DNA of 51,043 bases. It comes from an uncultured Myxococcales bacterium (GTDB taxonomy: Bacteria; Myxococcota_A; UBA9042). The notes under the pieces were generated by a model. It had not been told where the DNA came from and did not search any database. It was given only the letters and a program-made list of their open reading frames with translations. Shown piece after piece: positions 8,787-16,345 of this stretch. Made by a program: the position numbers and the translations under genes. Within the stretch, counting starts at the first letter, position 1. Each line of letters begins with the position of its first letter. The stretch is taken from assembly GCA_903883645.1 (NCBI GenBank), contig CAISBR010000073.1:1-51043 (forward strand), given 5' to 3'.

Positions 8787-11345
8787 ATGCACGCACCCTG
8801 CCCTCGCCGTTTCGCCCACCTTCTGCTCGCCCTGCCCTTGTTGGTCGCAGCCTGTTCCAGCGAATCCTCGCCTGCCACTAGCGATGCCCAGACCACCGCA
8901 GATGCACTGACTGGCGGCGATCAGCTTGCGACCAACGACGCACAGCCTGCTGATATCCAAGCGGAAGATCTGCCAACGGTTGGGGAACCGCCTGCCCCCG
9001 AATTTGCGCCATTTTGCCAAAGCGGCCTGTGGAGCGACACGCTAAAGCCGACGGTGGTGGGCGAGCTGCACGGCACGTACAAGGGTGTGATTCAGGCCGC
9101 CGGGCCAACTACGCAATTTACGAAAGGTGTTATGGAGGTGATGAAGATCGTGCCCACCGAACCCTTCTTGCTGACCCACCTGCGCGCGGCGTTCTCTAAG
9201 GGTACCGGCAAGATTCGCCTGCGGGTGATGCTCGCGTATGGCCGCTCGTATCCGGGTTTGTGGCCTAAGTCCAAAGACATGAGCATGGATCTGATCGAGC
9301 CTATTGTGGCCACAATCGATGCGCCCAGCGAAGAAATGCAAGAGTTTGCCATCCCGGGCGACGGCGTGCTGCTGCAGCCGACCCAGCATTATATCTTAGC
9401 TTACGAGCACTTGGCCAAAGAGCCGGCCCTGGCGCTAGAGTCGGTGCCCACGGGCGAGTACTCGCGCGCGCTTTTCTTTGTGCCGCCGCTGGCCGATTCG
9501 TATGGCATTAGCGACGGAGTCACCAGTTATAACTACCGCTTAGAGGCGGTGGGCAAGACGTTTTGCCAGTGGAAGTCGGAGCAGTTTTGGTTCGAAACCC
9601 AGACGCCGTTTGGCGACCAAGACAGCGGGCAGGTGGCGGTGGCCGACTTGAACGGCGATGGACACGACGATGTGATTTTAGATGGGTCGGCGAGCGTGGG
9701 CGGGGTGACGCAGAACAAGGCCCTCTTGTATCTAGGCGATGGCAATGGTGGTTTCAAGGCGCCGGCCAGTGATCCCCTGGGCGCAACCTTGGGCGCAGGT
9801 TTTGTGCTGATGGGCGATATCGACAACGACTTTGACCAGGATATACTGTCATTCCCTTATGTTGCGCGCGATGGGGATGGCGATGGCCACCAAGTACCCG
9901 GCGACGATTGCGACGACTCAGATGCCGCGGTTCACCCAGGTGCGGCCGAGGTGGCCAACGGCAAAGACGACAACTGCGACGGTCAGGTCGACGACGGCAA
10001 CAACGTGCAAGATGCCGATCAAGATGGGCAAACGGCGAAGGCGGGCGACTGCGACGACACGCGGGCCGATGTGGGCAAGGGCAAGCCCGAGCTGCTCGAC
10101 GGCCGCGACAACGACTGCGACGGCAAGGTCGACGAAGACTTTGTGAAGCGCGTGCTCATCAACGACGGCAAGGGGCAGTTTACGGTCAAGCCCAACGCGG
10201 GCATCGAAGAGCTGAACCCCAGCACCTCGGCTGCATTTTCAGACGCCGACGCCGACGGCAACCTCGACCTGTACTGGGGCAACTGGCTCATCCACTATCC
10301 CGACGATCCGGCGCTGCAAGACCGCTACTTTGCAGGCAAAGGCGACGGTACGTTTCAAGACCAGTTCGTGGCGGCCGGCTTCGAGCTGCCCAAGCCCTAC
10401 TCGGTGTACGGGCTGACGTGGTGCGACTACAACAACGACGGCGCGCAAGACCTGTTTGTGGGCAACTACCACATGTACCCCGATCAACTGTGGGAAAACC
10501 TGGGCAAAGGCACGTTCAAAGACGTAGCGCCGCTGGTGGGCCTCGACCACGACACCATCCCTCCGCCCGCCAACGTCGCCGCGATGGGGCTAACTGGTGG
10601 CCACAGCTACGGCGCCGACTTTGGTGACTACGATAACGACGGCGATATGGACGTCTTCGTGTGCAATTTGGCCCATCCGCGTACCCGACCGTGGGCCGAC
10701 ACCAGTATCTTGGGCAACAACCAAGGCGGGCCCGACTACAAGTTTACCGATATGGCAAGCACACTTGGCATTGTGTACGACGAAGGCGACCTGAACGCTG
10801 CGTGGGGCGACTTTGACAACGATGGCGACTTGGACCTAGTCATCGGCGGCGTATACACCGGCCATTACACCCGCCTGTATCGCAATGATGGCGACCACTT
10901 TGCCGATGTAACCTATCAGGCACACATTGCCCTGCATCAGGCTAGTCGCATGGTGTGGCTCGATGCCGACAACGACGGCGACCTCGACCTGCTGTTTGCC
11001 GGCCAAAGCGAGGCGCCGCATGTGGTGCTGTTCAAGAATCGCATTGGCAATAAGAAGCATTGGGTCGAGTTCGACTTGCGCGGCACCACCTCGACCCGCG
11101 ATGCCGTTGGGGCGCGAGTATACGTGCAAAGTGGCGGTGTTACGCGCATGCGCGATGTGCGACTGGGCGGCGGCCACTGGAACGTGCAGGCCCCCAAGCG
11201 GGTGCACGTGGGCCTGGGCGATGTGGCGGCCATCGACAAGGTGCAAGTGCGCTGGCTAACGGGTAAAGTCGAGACGTTTGCACCGGTGGGTGGCGACAAG
11301 CGCTGGCTGCTAGTCGAGGGGACAGGGCAGGCTGTGGCGGAGTAG
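8787..11345 (+). CDS. Surface lipoprotein with FG-GAP/VCBS repeats, MopE motifs and ASPIC/UnbV domain
   Basis: The start at 8787 gives 852 residues with a lipobox Cys at 23 (LVAAC) and an Asp/Ala-rich linker; earlier in-frame starts only add Arg/Pro-rich sequence. Residues about 278-358 hold FG-GAP-type DLNGDGHDD calcium loops. Two MopE metal-binding units follow at about 361-452 (DCDDSDAAVHPGA and GRDNDCDGKVDED). More VCBS/FG-GAP loops fill about 472-745 (DYDNDGDMDVF, DFDNDGDLDLV, DADNDGDLDLL). The C-terminal 80 residues match the ASPIC/UnbV domain (VGARVYVQSGG, then VRWLTGKVE). The family is taken to be a calcium-loaded seven-bladed propeller displayed on the cell surface, but its ligand is not known. 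Confidence 0.85.
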   Translation: MHAPCPRRFAHLLLALPLLVAACSSESSPATSDAQTTADALTGGDQLATNDAQPADIQAEDLPTVGEPPAPEFAPFCQSGLWSDTLKPTVVGELHGTYKGVIQAAGPTTQFTKGVMEVMKIVPTEPFLLTHLRAAFSKGTGKIRLRVMLAYGRSYPGLWPKSKDMSMDLIEPIVATIDAPSEEMQEFAIPGDGVLLQPTQHYILAYEHLAKEPALALESVPTGEYSRALFFVPPLADSYGISDGVTSYNYRLEAVGKTFCQWKSEQFWFETQTPFGDQDSGQVAVADLNGDGHDDVILDGSASVGGVTQNKALLYLGDGNGGFKAPASDPLGATLGAGFVLMGDIDNDFDQDILSFPYVARDGDGDGHQVPGDDCDDSDAAVHPGAAEVANGKDDNCDGQVDDGNNVQDADQDGQTAKAGDCDDTRADVGKGKPELLDGRDNDCDGKVDEDFVKRVLINDGKGQFTVKPNAGIEELNPSTSAAFSDADADGNLDLYWGNWLIHYPDDPALQDRYFAGKGDGTFQDQFVAAGFELPKPYSVYGLTWCDYNNDGAQDLFVGNYHMYPDQLWENLGKGTFKDVAPLVGLDHDTIPPPANVAAMGLTGGHSYGADFGDYDNDGDMDVFVCNLAHPRTRPWADTSILGNNQGGPDYKFTDMASTLGIVYDEGDLNAAWGDFDNDGDLDLVIGGVYTGHYTRLYRNDGDHFADVTYQAHIALHQASRMVWLDADNDGDLDLLFAGQSEAPHVVLFKNRIGNKKHWVEFDLRGTTSTRDAVGARVYVQSGGVTRMRDVRLGGGHWNVQAPKRVHVGLGDVAAIDKVQVRWLTGKVETFAPVGGDKRWLLVEGTGQAVAE

Positions 11346-11510
11346 GTGAGCCAGCCTCGCCCTGAGGCGGCAACGGTGGTTTTTGTCAAAAGTCCTATGC
11401 GGTTGACGATTGGGCTGCAGGGGCGCGAGGTCGAGTCGGTCACACCGCAAGCCCCAACGCGCGTGCGAACATCGCTAGACATCCAGGCAATTCTTGGTGT
11501 AGACGCTAGA

Positions 11511-11547
11511 GCGCCGGCGGCGTAGGCTTCGTGGCCGAGGCCGGCGC
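11511..11547. other. Inverted repeat in the gap before the VWA gene
   Basis: GCGCCGGC at 11511-11518 pairs with GCCGGCGC at 11540-11547 across a 21-nt loop. No T-run follows, so a terminator call is not supported. The rest of the 11346-11631 gap shows no gene. Confidence 0.3.
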
Positions 11548-11631
11548 ACCCGGCTTCGCGGCACCTGCAAAGGTTCGACCCGAATTCAAAGCTTGCGCGG
11601 CAGCAAACCTCTCTATTCTTGGAGCCTTGGC

Positions 11632-12960
11632 ATGAAAACCCTTTGGAGCACCCTCCCCATCGCCCTTGCGCTCGTTGGCCATTTGGGCTGCTCTACGACC
11701 ACAACGGGCGGCGGCGGTACTTGGCCCGACACAGAAAGCGATGCATCGGCCCTTGATTACGACATTGAGTCCAAAGACAGCGGCCTCGCCGACAGCACGG
11801 CCAAGACCGACGCAAGCGCCGATGGCCAGGCCGTAAGCGATGCCAACTCGGCCGACCTACCTGATTTTAGCGGGTACTTTGACGACATTGCCGAAGAGGA
11901 TACCGACGCCGGCGTGGTCTTTAATCCAGATGCCGCCTGTGTTGCCATCGCCGCACAAGGCAAGGCGGCCCCCGCATCCATCCTGTTTGTCTTAGACTAC
12001 AGTTGGTCGATGTGCATGGACCCCAGTGCTCCGTTATCCCAGCTGAATTGCGCCACAGACCCGGCCAAGGCCAAGTGGAGCATCCTAGTCGAAGCGATGA
12101 AGGCAGCTGTGCCGACACTGCCCGACAACTCGTACTCCGCCATGGTCTATTATCCCGATGTGGTCGACTCGGGCTCGGTGTGCAAAGTCGCGCAAGGGCC
12201 CAAGGTGGCGCTCGCCTTGACTGGGCCGGCGGGCTCCGCGCAGCGAATGGCCTTGATCTCGAAGCTGCCGACATTGCTGACCGATAACAGCCCAGTGGCC
12301 TCGACGCCCACAGGCGATGCCCTGCAGGCCATGTACGCCTATTACGCCAATACGCCCGACAGCGCGACGCCGGGAGCGAGCCGCTACATCGTGCTTATCA
12401 CTGATGGCAAGCCGACTTGCGCCGGTAGCGCCGCCAATGCGCCGGCCGCCATCACCGCTGCCGTGGGCAAGGCCAACCTGGCCAATCCTGCGGTCCACAC
12501 CTTTGTTGTGGGCGTACCCGGCAGCGAAGGCGTGCGCACCACCCTGTCGCAAGCGGCCAAAGCCGGCGGCACAGCCTCGACCAACTGCTCGGATACCGGG
12601 CCAAACTATTGCCATTTCGACATGACTGCCTACCCGGCCCCAGCCGACCTAGCCTCGCACTTGGCCAAGGCATTCGCGGCAATTCAAGGTCAGGCGCTCA
12701 GCTGCGACTACAAGATCCCACCCAATCCCAAGGGCGGGGCCACCGACTACATCTACGTCAACGTGCGCTACACACCCAGTAACGGGGGCAAGCCGCAAGA
12801 TTTGGTCTACGACCCGGCATGTTCTGGGCCAGGCTGGCACTTTGACGACGCGCAGAATCCCCAGCACATCCTAATCTGCCAAGCCAGTTGCACCGTGATG
12901 ATGGCCGACAGCAGCGCCAAGCTCGACGTCCTGTTCGGTTGCCCGCGCCAAGAGAAGTAG
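11632..12960 (+). CDS. VWA-domain lipoprotein with intact MIDAS
   Basis: The start at 11632 has GGAG ten bases upstream and gives 442 residues. The lipobox Cys is residue 20 (GHLGC), followed by an Asp-rich linker to about 85. The von Willebrand factor A domain runs from about 115 to 345. Its metal-ion-dependent adhesion site is complete: D122-Y-S-W-S, a Thr in the TPTGDAL loop, and D258 in ITDGKP. A C-terminal Cys-containing part (about 355-442) may be a small disulfide domain. VWA lipoproteins of this type bind other proteins through a metal ion at the cell surface; the partner here is unknown. A decayed copy of residues about 342-362 lies at 14446-14568. Confidence 0.8.
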   Translation: MKTLWSTLPIALALVGHLGCSTTTTGGGGTWPDTESDASALDYDIESKDSGLADSTAKTDASADGQAVSDANSADLPDFSGYFDDIAEEDTDAGVVFNPDAACVAIAAQGKAAPASILFVLDYSWSMCMDPSAPLSQLNCATDPAKAKWSILVEAMKAAVPTLPDNSYSAMVYYPDVVDSGSVCKVAQGPKVALALTGPAGSAQRMALISKLPTLLTDNSPVASTPTGDALQAMYAYYANTPDSATPGASRYIVLITDGKPTCAGSAANAPAAITAAVGKANLANPAVHTFVVGVPGSEGVRTTLSQAAKAGGTASTNCSDTGPNYCHFDMTAYPAPADLASHLAKAFAAIQGQALSCDYKIPPNPKGGATDYIYVNVRYTPSNGGKPQDLVYDPACSGPGWHFDDAQNPQHILICQASCTVMMADSSAKLDVLFGCPRQEK

Positions 12961-13096
12961 CGGAACACGGGCGGGCCGCTGCTGCGGGAATGGGCCTGGC
13001 GTACCGTTTGCTTACCACGCGACTCTGGCGGCTGGTCCGCGAAAGCCAATAGTTATGGGCGATTCGGGGGGCCCAGCCGCTAAAGCAGCGGGCTAT

Positions 13097-13133
13097 CTTG
13101 ACGCCGTCCTTCTCCAAGGACGTCTAGGTCAAG
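13097..13133. other. Two-part hairpin
   Basis: An outer stem CTTGAC/GTCAAG (13097-13102 with 13128-13133) encloses an inner stem CGTCCTT/AAGGACG around a CTCC loop. No T-run follows. It could be a structured RNA end or an operator, but there is no proof of either. Confidence 0.35.
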
Positions 13134-13325
13134 AGGGCGAAATTCCTGGGTAACTTGGCAGTTTCGCAGCTTGACCTCGACCCCGGTTGCGCTGAGACCT
13201 GACGTCGGCGGCGGCCGACGGCGGTACCCTAGCCCGCCCTTTCAAGGGCCGTGTTCTGCATTATCATCAATAACTTATTCGCCATCACCCCTTGCGGCCG
13301 AGCTAGCGGGCTGGTCTTCGCTGTG

Positions 13326-13354
13326 TTGACGGGGTTCTGGTGCCTGTATAACCT
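13326..13354 (+). promoter_or_regulatory. Promoter candidate, TTGACG-N17-TAACCT
   Basis: A -35 box at 13326-13331 and a -10 box at 13349-13354 precede the lipoprotein gene at 13471 by about 117 bp. An overlapping TATAAC at 13347 would give a 15-bp spacer and is less likely. Confidence 0.5.
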
Positions 13355-13470
13355 AGCTGGCAGCGAGTGGGTCCGCCCTAGTCGCAGAGAAGTTTGCACT
13401 CACCTACAACAAGACGGCGATGCCGTTTGCGTGCCATGAAGCGCTTACCAAGCGCGCCGGAGGATGATTC

Positions 13471-14445
13471 ATGTCGCTCTCAAGACTCGGACTGGTATTT
13501 GCAGCCATCAGCCTCGTCGGCTGCGGAAATGTCATGTTTGCCGTCACGTACAAAAACGCCATGGCCAACGACGACTACCCGGCCTTGCAGCGGGTCTGCT
13601 TGCGCGAGGTGATGCTGACGACGGGCGAGCAAGACGTGCGGTCCGCGTGCCAGAAGTCGCTCGAGCTGGCAGAAAAGAAGAATGATACCACGTATATGCA
13701 GAAGGTTTGCGACCAAGACAAGGCGAAAAACGCCTATGCGTGCAACCTCGTCGAGCAGACGAAGGCGACCTCGTCGCTGGCGACGCTGAGCTGTGACCAG
13801 GTTCCGGCGGCGTTTTCGAAGATAACGTACTTGAGCGAGATGTCGACCGCCGAGCTGGCCCCCATCGTGGCCAAGCTGGCAAGCTGCGACCTGGGCGAGA
13901 CTATCTTTGAGCAGATCGCCCACTTCGGCGAGATGGGCCCCAAAGGCACGGGCGTGGCCATCTTGAAGGCCGCGGACCCGCTCAGCAAAGGCACCCTGCT
14001 CACCAGCTTCGAACACTACATCCAAAAGAACACCGGCTCCGCGTTCTTGAACGACAAGTTCGCGGGCTTGGGCGCCAATCACATCGGCAATTGGCTCGAC
14101 GACAGCGGCTACAAGGACCTGTGCACGCCATTGGTTCGCGCGGCCACCGGCGCCAGCGAAGACGTCAACTCAAACATCCTGTTCTACTTCTCGCGCAACA
14201 AGTGCACGGCCGCGATTCCGCTTACCATCGGGCTCCTCGGTAGCAGCAGCGCGGCTATCCGCAACCTCGCTTGCATCAATCTCGGCACGTTCGGCGACAA
14301 GGCGGCCCTGGCGAAGGTCAAAATCGTCAGCGAGACCGACACCTACTACGAAGAGGTCGTGCGGAACGGCTACTTGGTCAAGATCTATCCGGTCGTCGAT
14401 TCGTGCAAAGAGGCGGCGGGCAAGATTCGGTTGCGCGTCGAGTAG
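13471..14445 (+). CDS. Lipoprotein with Cys-rich N-terminus and HEAT-like C-terminus
   Basis: The start at 13471 has an AGGA site about 7 bases upstream. The 324-residue product has a lipobox Cys at 18 (SLVGC). Unlike its neighbours it has no Asp-rich linker. Residues about 40-110 contain spaced cysteines in helical sequence (repeated xxxCxxxxx..A), resembling SEL1/TPR-like solenoids. The segment around 245-275 (AAIRNLACINLGTFGDKAAL) reads like a HEAT repeat. I do not recognise a named family. It is probably a periplasmic or surface-anchored helical scaffold. The frame continues past the stop into a decayed VWA fragment, an odd join described separately. Confidence 0.7.
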   Translation: MSLSRLGLVFAAISLVGCGNVMFAVTYKNAMANDDYPALQRVCLREVMLTTGEQDVRSACQKSLELAEKKNDTTYMQKVCDQDKAKNAYACNLVEQTKATSSLATLSCDQVPAAFSKITYLSEMSTAELAPIVAKLASCDLGETIFEQIAHFGEMGPKGTGVAILKAADPLSKGTLLTSFEHYIQKNTGSAFLNDKFAGLGANHIGNWLDDSGYKDLCTPLVRAATGASEDVNSNILFYFSRNKCTAAIPLTIGLLGSSSAAIRNLACINLGTFGDKAALAKVKIVSETDTYYEEVVRNGYLVKIYPVVDSCKEAAGKIRLRVE

Positions 14446-14568
14446 GCTGCCACTTGGGGCAAGGCGGCGATTCAAGGTCAGACGCTCAGTTGTGACTACA
14501 AATTCCCACCCAACTACAAGACAAGTAGGGGCACGCCGACGGGCCGATGTTGCGGAAATTGGGGGTAG
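14446..14568 (+). pseudogene. Remnant of a VWA lipoprotein C-terminal region
   Basis: Immediately after the stop of the 13471 gene, and in the same frame, the sequence encodes GKAAIQGQTLSCDYKFPPNY. The VWA lipoprotein has AFAAIQGQALSCDYKIPPNP at its residues about 344-363. DNA similarity runs over about 70 bases (12660-12735 against 14452-14522) with one 6-base gap. The fragment ends at a stop at 14566-14568. It is most simply a scrap of a duplicated or deleted VWA gene. Confidence 0.7.
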
Positions 14569-14581
14569 CTCGCGGTGTTGA

Positions 14582-14776
14582 CTGGGGAACCACGGCAGCG
14601 ACTGCCGCACCTCGCAGCTGTGCCGTGAACTTGGGCGTTGCACCTTGGTGGGCGACGAGTGTAAGGCGACCAGCGCGGACGATTGCCTCAAGTCGAGCGA
14701 GTGCCGGACCAAGCGTAACTGCATGTTCAACGCGGGTAACCAGCGGTGCGAGTCGGCTGCGGGCGGACTGCGGTAG
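14582..14776 (+). pseudogene. Remnant of a Cys-rich repeat protein
   Basis: An open frame without a start codon encodes about 64 residues ending at a TAG at 14774. It shows a regular pattern, SDCRTSQLCRELGRC then ADDCLKSSECRTKRNC, meaning C-x5-C-x4/5-C units of about 22 residues. Such units are common as C-terminal or stand-alone repeats in secreted Myxococcota proteins. With the preceding VWA remnant it marks a graveyard of surface-protein genes between 14446 and 14950. The last 170 bases of that gap hold nothing I can identify. Confidence 0.6.
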
Positions 14777-14950
14777 ATTCGGTGCTGGCGGTCCATCAAG
14801 GCAGACGTGCACTCGGTCGAATCCAGCTGGCAGTCGAACGGAACTGCAATCTATTCCGTGGTCCGTGCGCGGCTAGATGTGCCATGCCGGCGGACCGAAG
14901 ACCCAAGCCGACAGCGGGCTGCTACGGCGCCACGGCCGAGGACACGGGCG

Positions 14951-16144
14951 CTAGCGCCGCGCCAACACCCCTGCCGGCACCGCACCGCTGCCTTCCATCA
15001 GCCCCAAGCGACCGCCCACGCCAAAGCCTAGCGTCGTGGTCACGCCCGCCACAAAGTGGCCATTGCGAGCGAATGCGGCAAAGGCCCCCAGCCACTTGGC
15101 GCGGGGCACCAGGCCCGGAAACAGCTCGGCGTGCACAAAATAATCGGGCACATCGGCCACTTTCAGCGAAGCGAGCAACGAGCCGCGCCGGTCGATAAAC
15201 ACCCCTACAGCGGGCACGAACGTCACCACATTCTCGACTAGGTTGGGCTGGCTGCCGATGAGCTTGGTCGATGCGCCGCCCGCCGCCACCGACACGCTGT
15301 GGCCATCGGGGAGCTTGTAGCTCAGGCCAAAACTCGTCCACGTACCAAAATAGCTAAATAGAGCTAGCTGCTTAGCAAAGGGCAGCGACCAGCGCGCCGC
15401 GTAGTAGTTGCCGTGGTTGTGCAGCTCAAAGTTCGGCCAGCTGAGCACGGGCGGCGGCGACCAGTCGAGCAGCTCGAGCTCGCGGCTAAAGAAGCGACGC
15501 ACCGCGGGCGCGCTAAACAACAGCATGCCTGCGATATCAAAGACGAGCATGTCGGCGATGCAGTCGGTGTTGCGGCCGTGCACGCCCTTGTTCTCTATGG
15601 ATTCGTTCGCTAAAGCCGCCGACATCAGCGTCACTGCCGACCATAGCTGCGGCAGCGGCACGCCGTGAGCTCGGTACCACTCGCCCAGCATCGCGTAGGT
15701 CTGGCCACCGCCCAGCAAGTGCAGCGTATAATTCGGCACCCAGCGCGCGGTAGCCGACGAAAACGACAGCGGAAAAATCTCTTGGCGCAAGAACCTGCCC
15801 CAACCCTCCGCACCCACCCGCAGCGGAGCATGGGCCAGGTTGTCGAGCACATTGCTGGCATTGCCGGCGTAGTCAAAGTGCCAGGGGTCGTGGTGCGTAT
15901 CGCCCAGTTGCATCATGTCCCAGCCGCGATTGACCAGAACAGACGCCGGGTTATAGGTCGATTCCGAGCCAAAATCGTAGCCGTGATAGAACGACGGTTC
16001 GGCCTCTTGCGCCCACAGCGGCGCCGGCGGCACCACCCAAGCGACCACCAGCGCCACGGCGCCAACCAGCAAAACAGAGCGAGGCAGCTGCGTGGCGGGC
16101 TCCTGGATGGCAACGGCAGGGGGCGCGAGGGCACGGTGCGGCAA
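14951..16144 (-). CDS. Exported protein of unknown function, probable outer-membrane or membrane-associated
   Basis: The start at 16144 gives 397 residues. A hydrophobic segment at about 22-45 ending PLWAQ looks like a signal peptide with a long n-region. Conserved-looking features include NRGWDMMQLGDTHHDPWHFDY, a NxxLHLLGGG turn, a long hydrophobic helix (LWSAVTLMSAALANESIENK) and FDIAGMLLFS. The last 150 residues alternate polar and hydrophobic residues (ALFSYFGTWTSFGLSYKL, FARNGHFVAGVTTTLGFG) like membrane beta-strands. The order recalls the DUF3943 group, but I am not sure of that. It is transcribed divergently from the 16346 gene, from a promoter at 16196-16224. Confidence 0.6.
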   Translation of the reverse strand: MPHRALAPPAVAIQEPATQLPRSVLLVGAVALVVAWVVPPAPLWAQEAEPSFYHGYDFGSESTYNPASVLVNRGWDMMQLGDTHHDPWHFDYAGNASNVLDNLAHAPLRVGAEGWGRFLRQEIFPLSFSSATARWVPNYTLHLLGGGQTYAMLGEWYRAHGVPLPQLWSAVTLMSAALANESIENKGVHGRNTDCIADMLVFDIAGMLLFSAPAVRRFFSRELELLDWSPPPVLSWPNFELHNHGNYYAARWSLPFAKQLALFSYFGTWTSFGLSYKLPDGHSVSVAAGGASTKLIGSQPNLVENVVTFVPAVGVFIDRRGSLLASLKVADVPDYFVHAELFPGLVPRAKWLGAFAAFARNGHFVAGVTTTLGFGVGGRLGLMEGSGAVPAGVLARR

Positions 16145-16195
16145 GTAAAAATCGGCTGCTTGGGCGCTGCAACCACCTGCGCGGCGCGGCCGCCA

Positions 16196-16224
16196 AGCCT
16201 ACGTGTGCGTGGACAGCGGGTCAA
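16196..16224 (-). promoter_or_regulatory. Promoter candidate, TTGACC-N17-TAGGCT
   Basis: Read on the minus strand, TTGACC (16224-16219) and TAGGCT (16201-16196) are 17 bp apart. The -10 box lies 52 bp from the start of the exported protein at 16144. Confidence 0.55.
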
Positions 16225-16251
16225 CGGTGCAGGGTTGCAGCGAACTCGCGT

Positions 16252-16280
16252 TTGACGCCCACCGCAAGCCTGCCTACCCT
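16252..16280 (+). promoter_or_regulatory. Promoter candidate, TTGACG-N17-TACCCT
   Basis: The -35 box is at 16252-16257 and the -10 box at 16275-16280. Transcription would start near 16287. That rules out the in-frame TTG at 16280 and makes the ATG at 16286 an unlikely start for the gene that follows. Confidence 0.55.
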
Positions 16281-16333
16281 TGCCGATGCCGCCGGGGCCA
16301 GTTCACCGCCGGCGGCGAGCTCCCAGGCGCGCC

Positions 16334-16339
16334 AAGGAG
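16334..16339 (+). promoter_or_regulatory. Shine-Dalgarno AAGGAG pointing to a CTG start
   Basis: The only strong ribosome site after the promoter is AAGGAG at 16334-16339. Six bases later comes CTG (16346-16348), in frame with the long reading frame. The first ATG after it (16356) opens a 9-codon frame in a different phase, ending at 16385. Confidence 0.45.
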
Positions 16340-16345
16340 CTTCTG

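Larger units (their letters stand above)
12961..13470 (+). other. 510-base gap with a hairpin and a promoter candidate
   Basis: No convincing gene is present; the only 62-codon frame (13251-13439) has no ribosome site and atypical composition. The region holds the hairpin at 13097-13133, a GC-rich inverted repeat near 13203-13220 and the promoter candidate at 13326-13354. An AT-richer patch at 13256-13285 stands out from its surroundings. Confidence 0.5.

Noticed and set aside
11593..11619. Promoter-like TTGCGC and TATTCT before the VWA gene
   Set aside because: The spacer is 15 bp and the transcript would start inside or after the ribosome site at 11621.
13251..13439. 62-codon frame in the 510-base gap
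   Set aside because: It has no ribosome site and contains the promoter candidate of the next gene.
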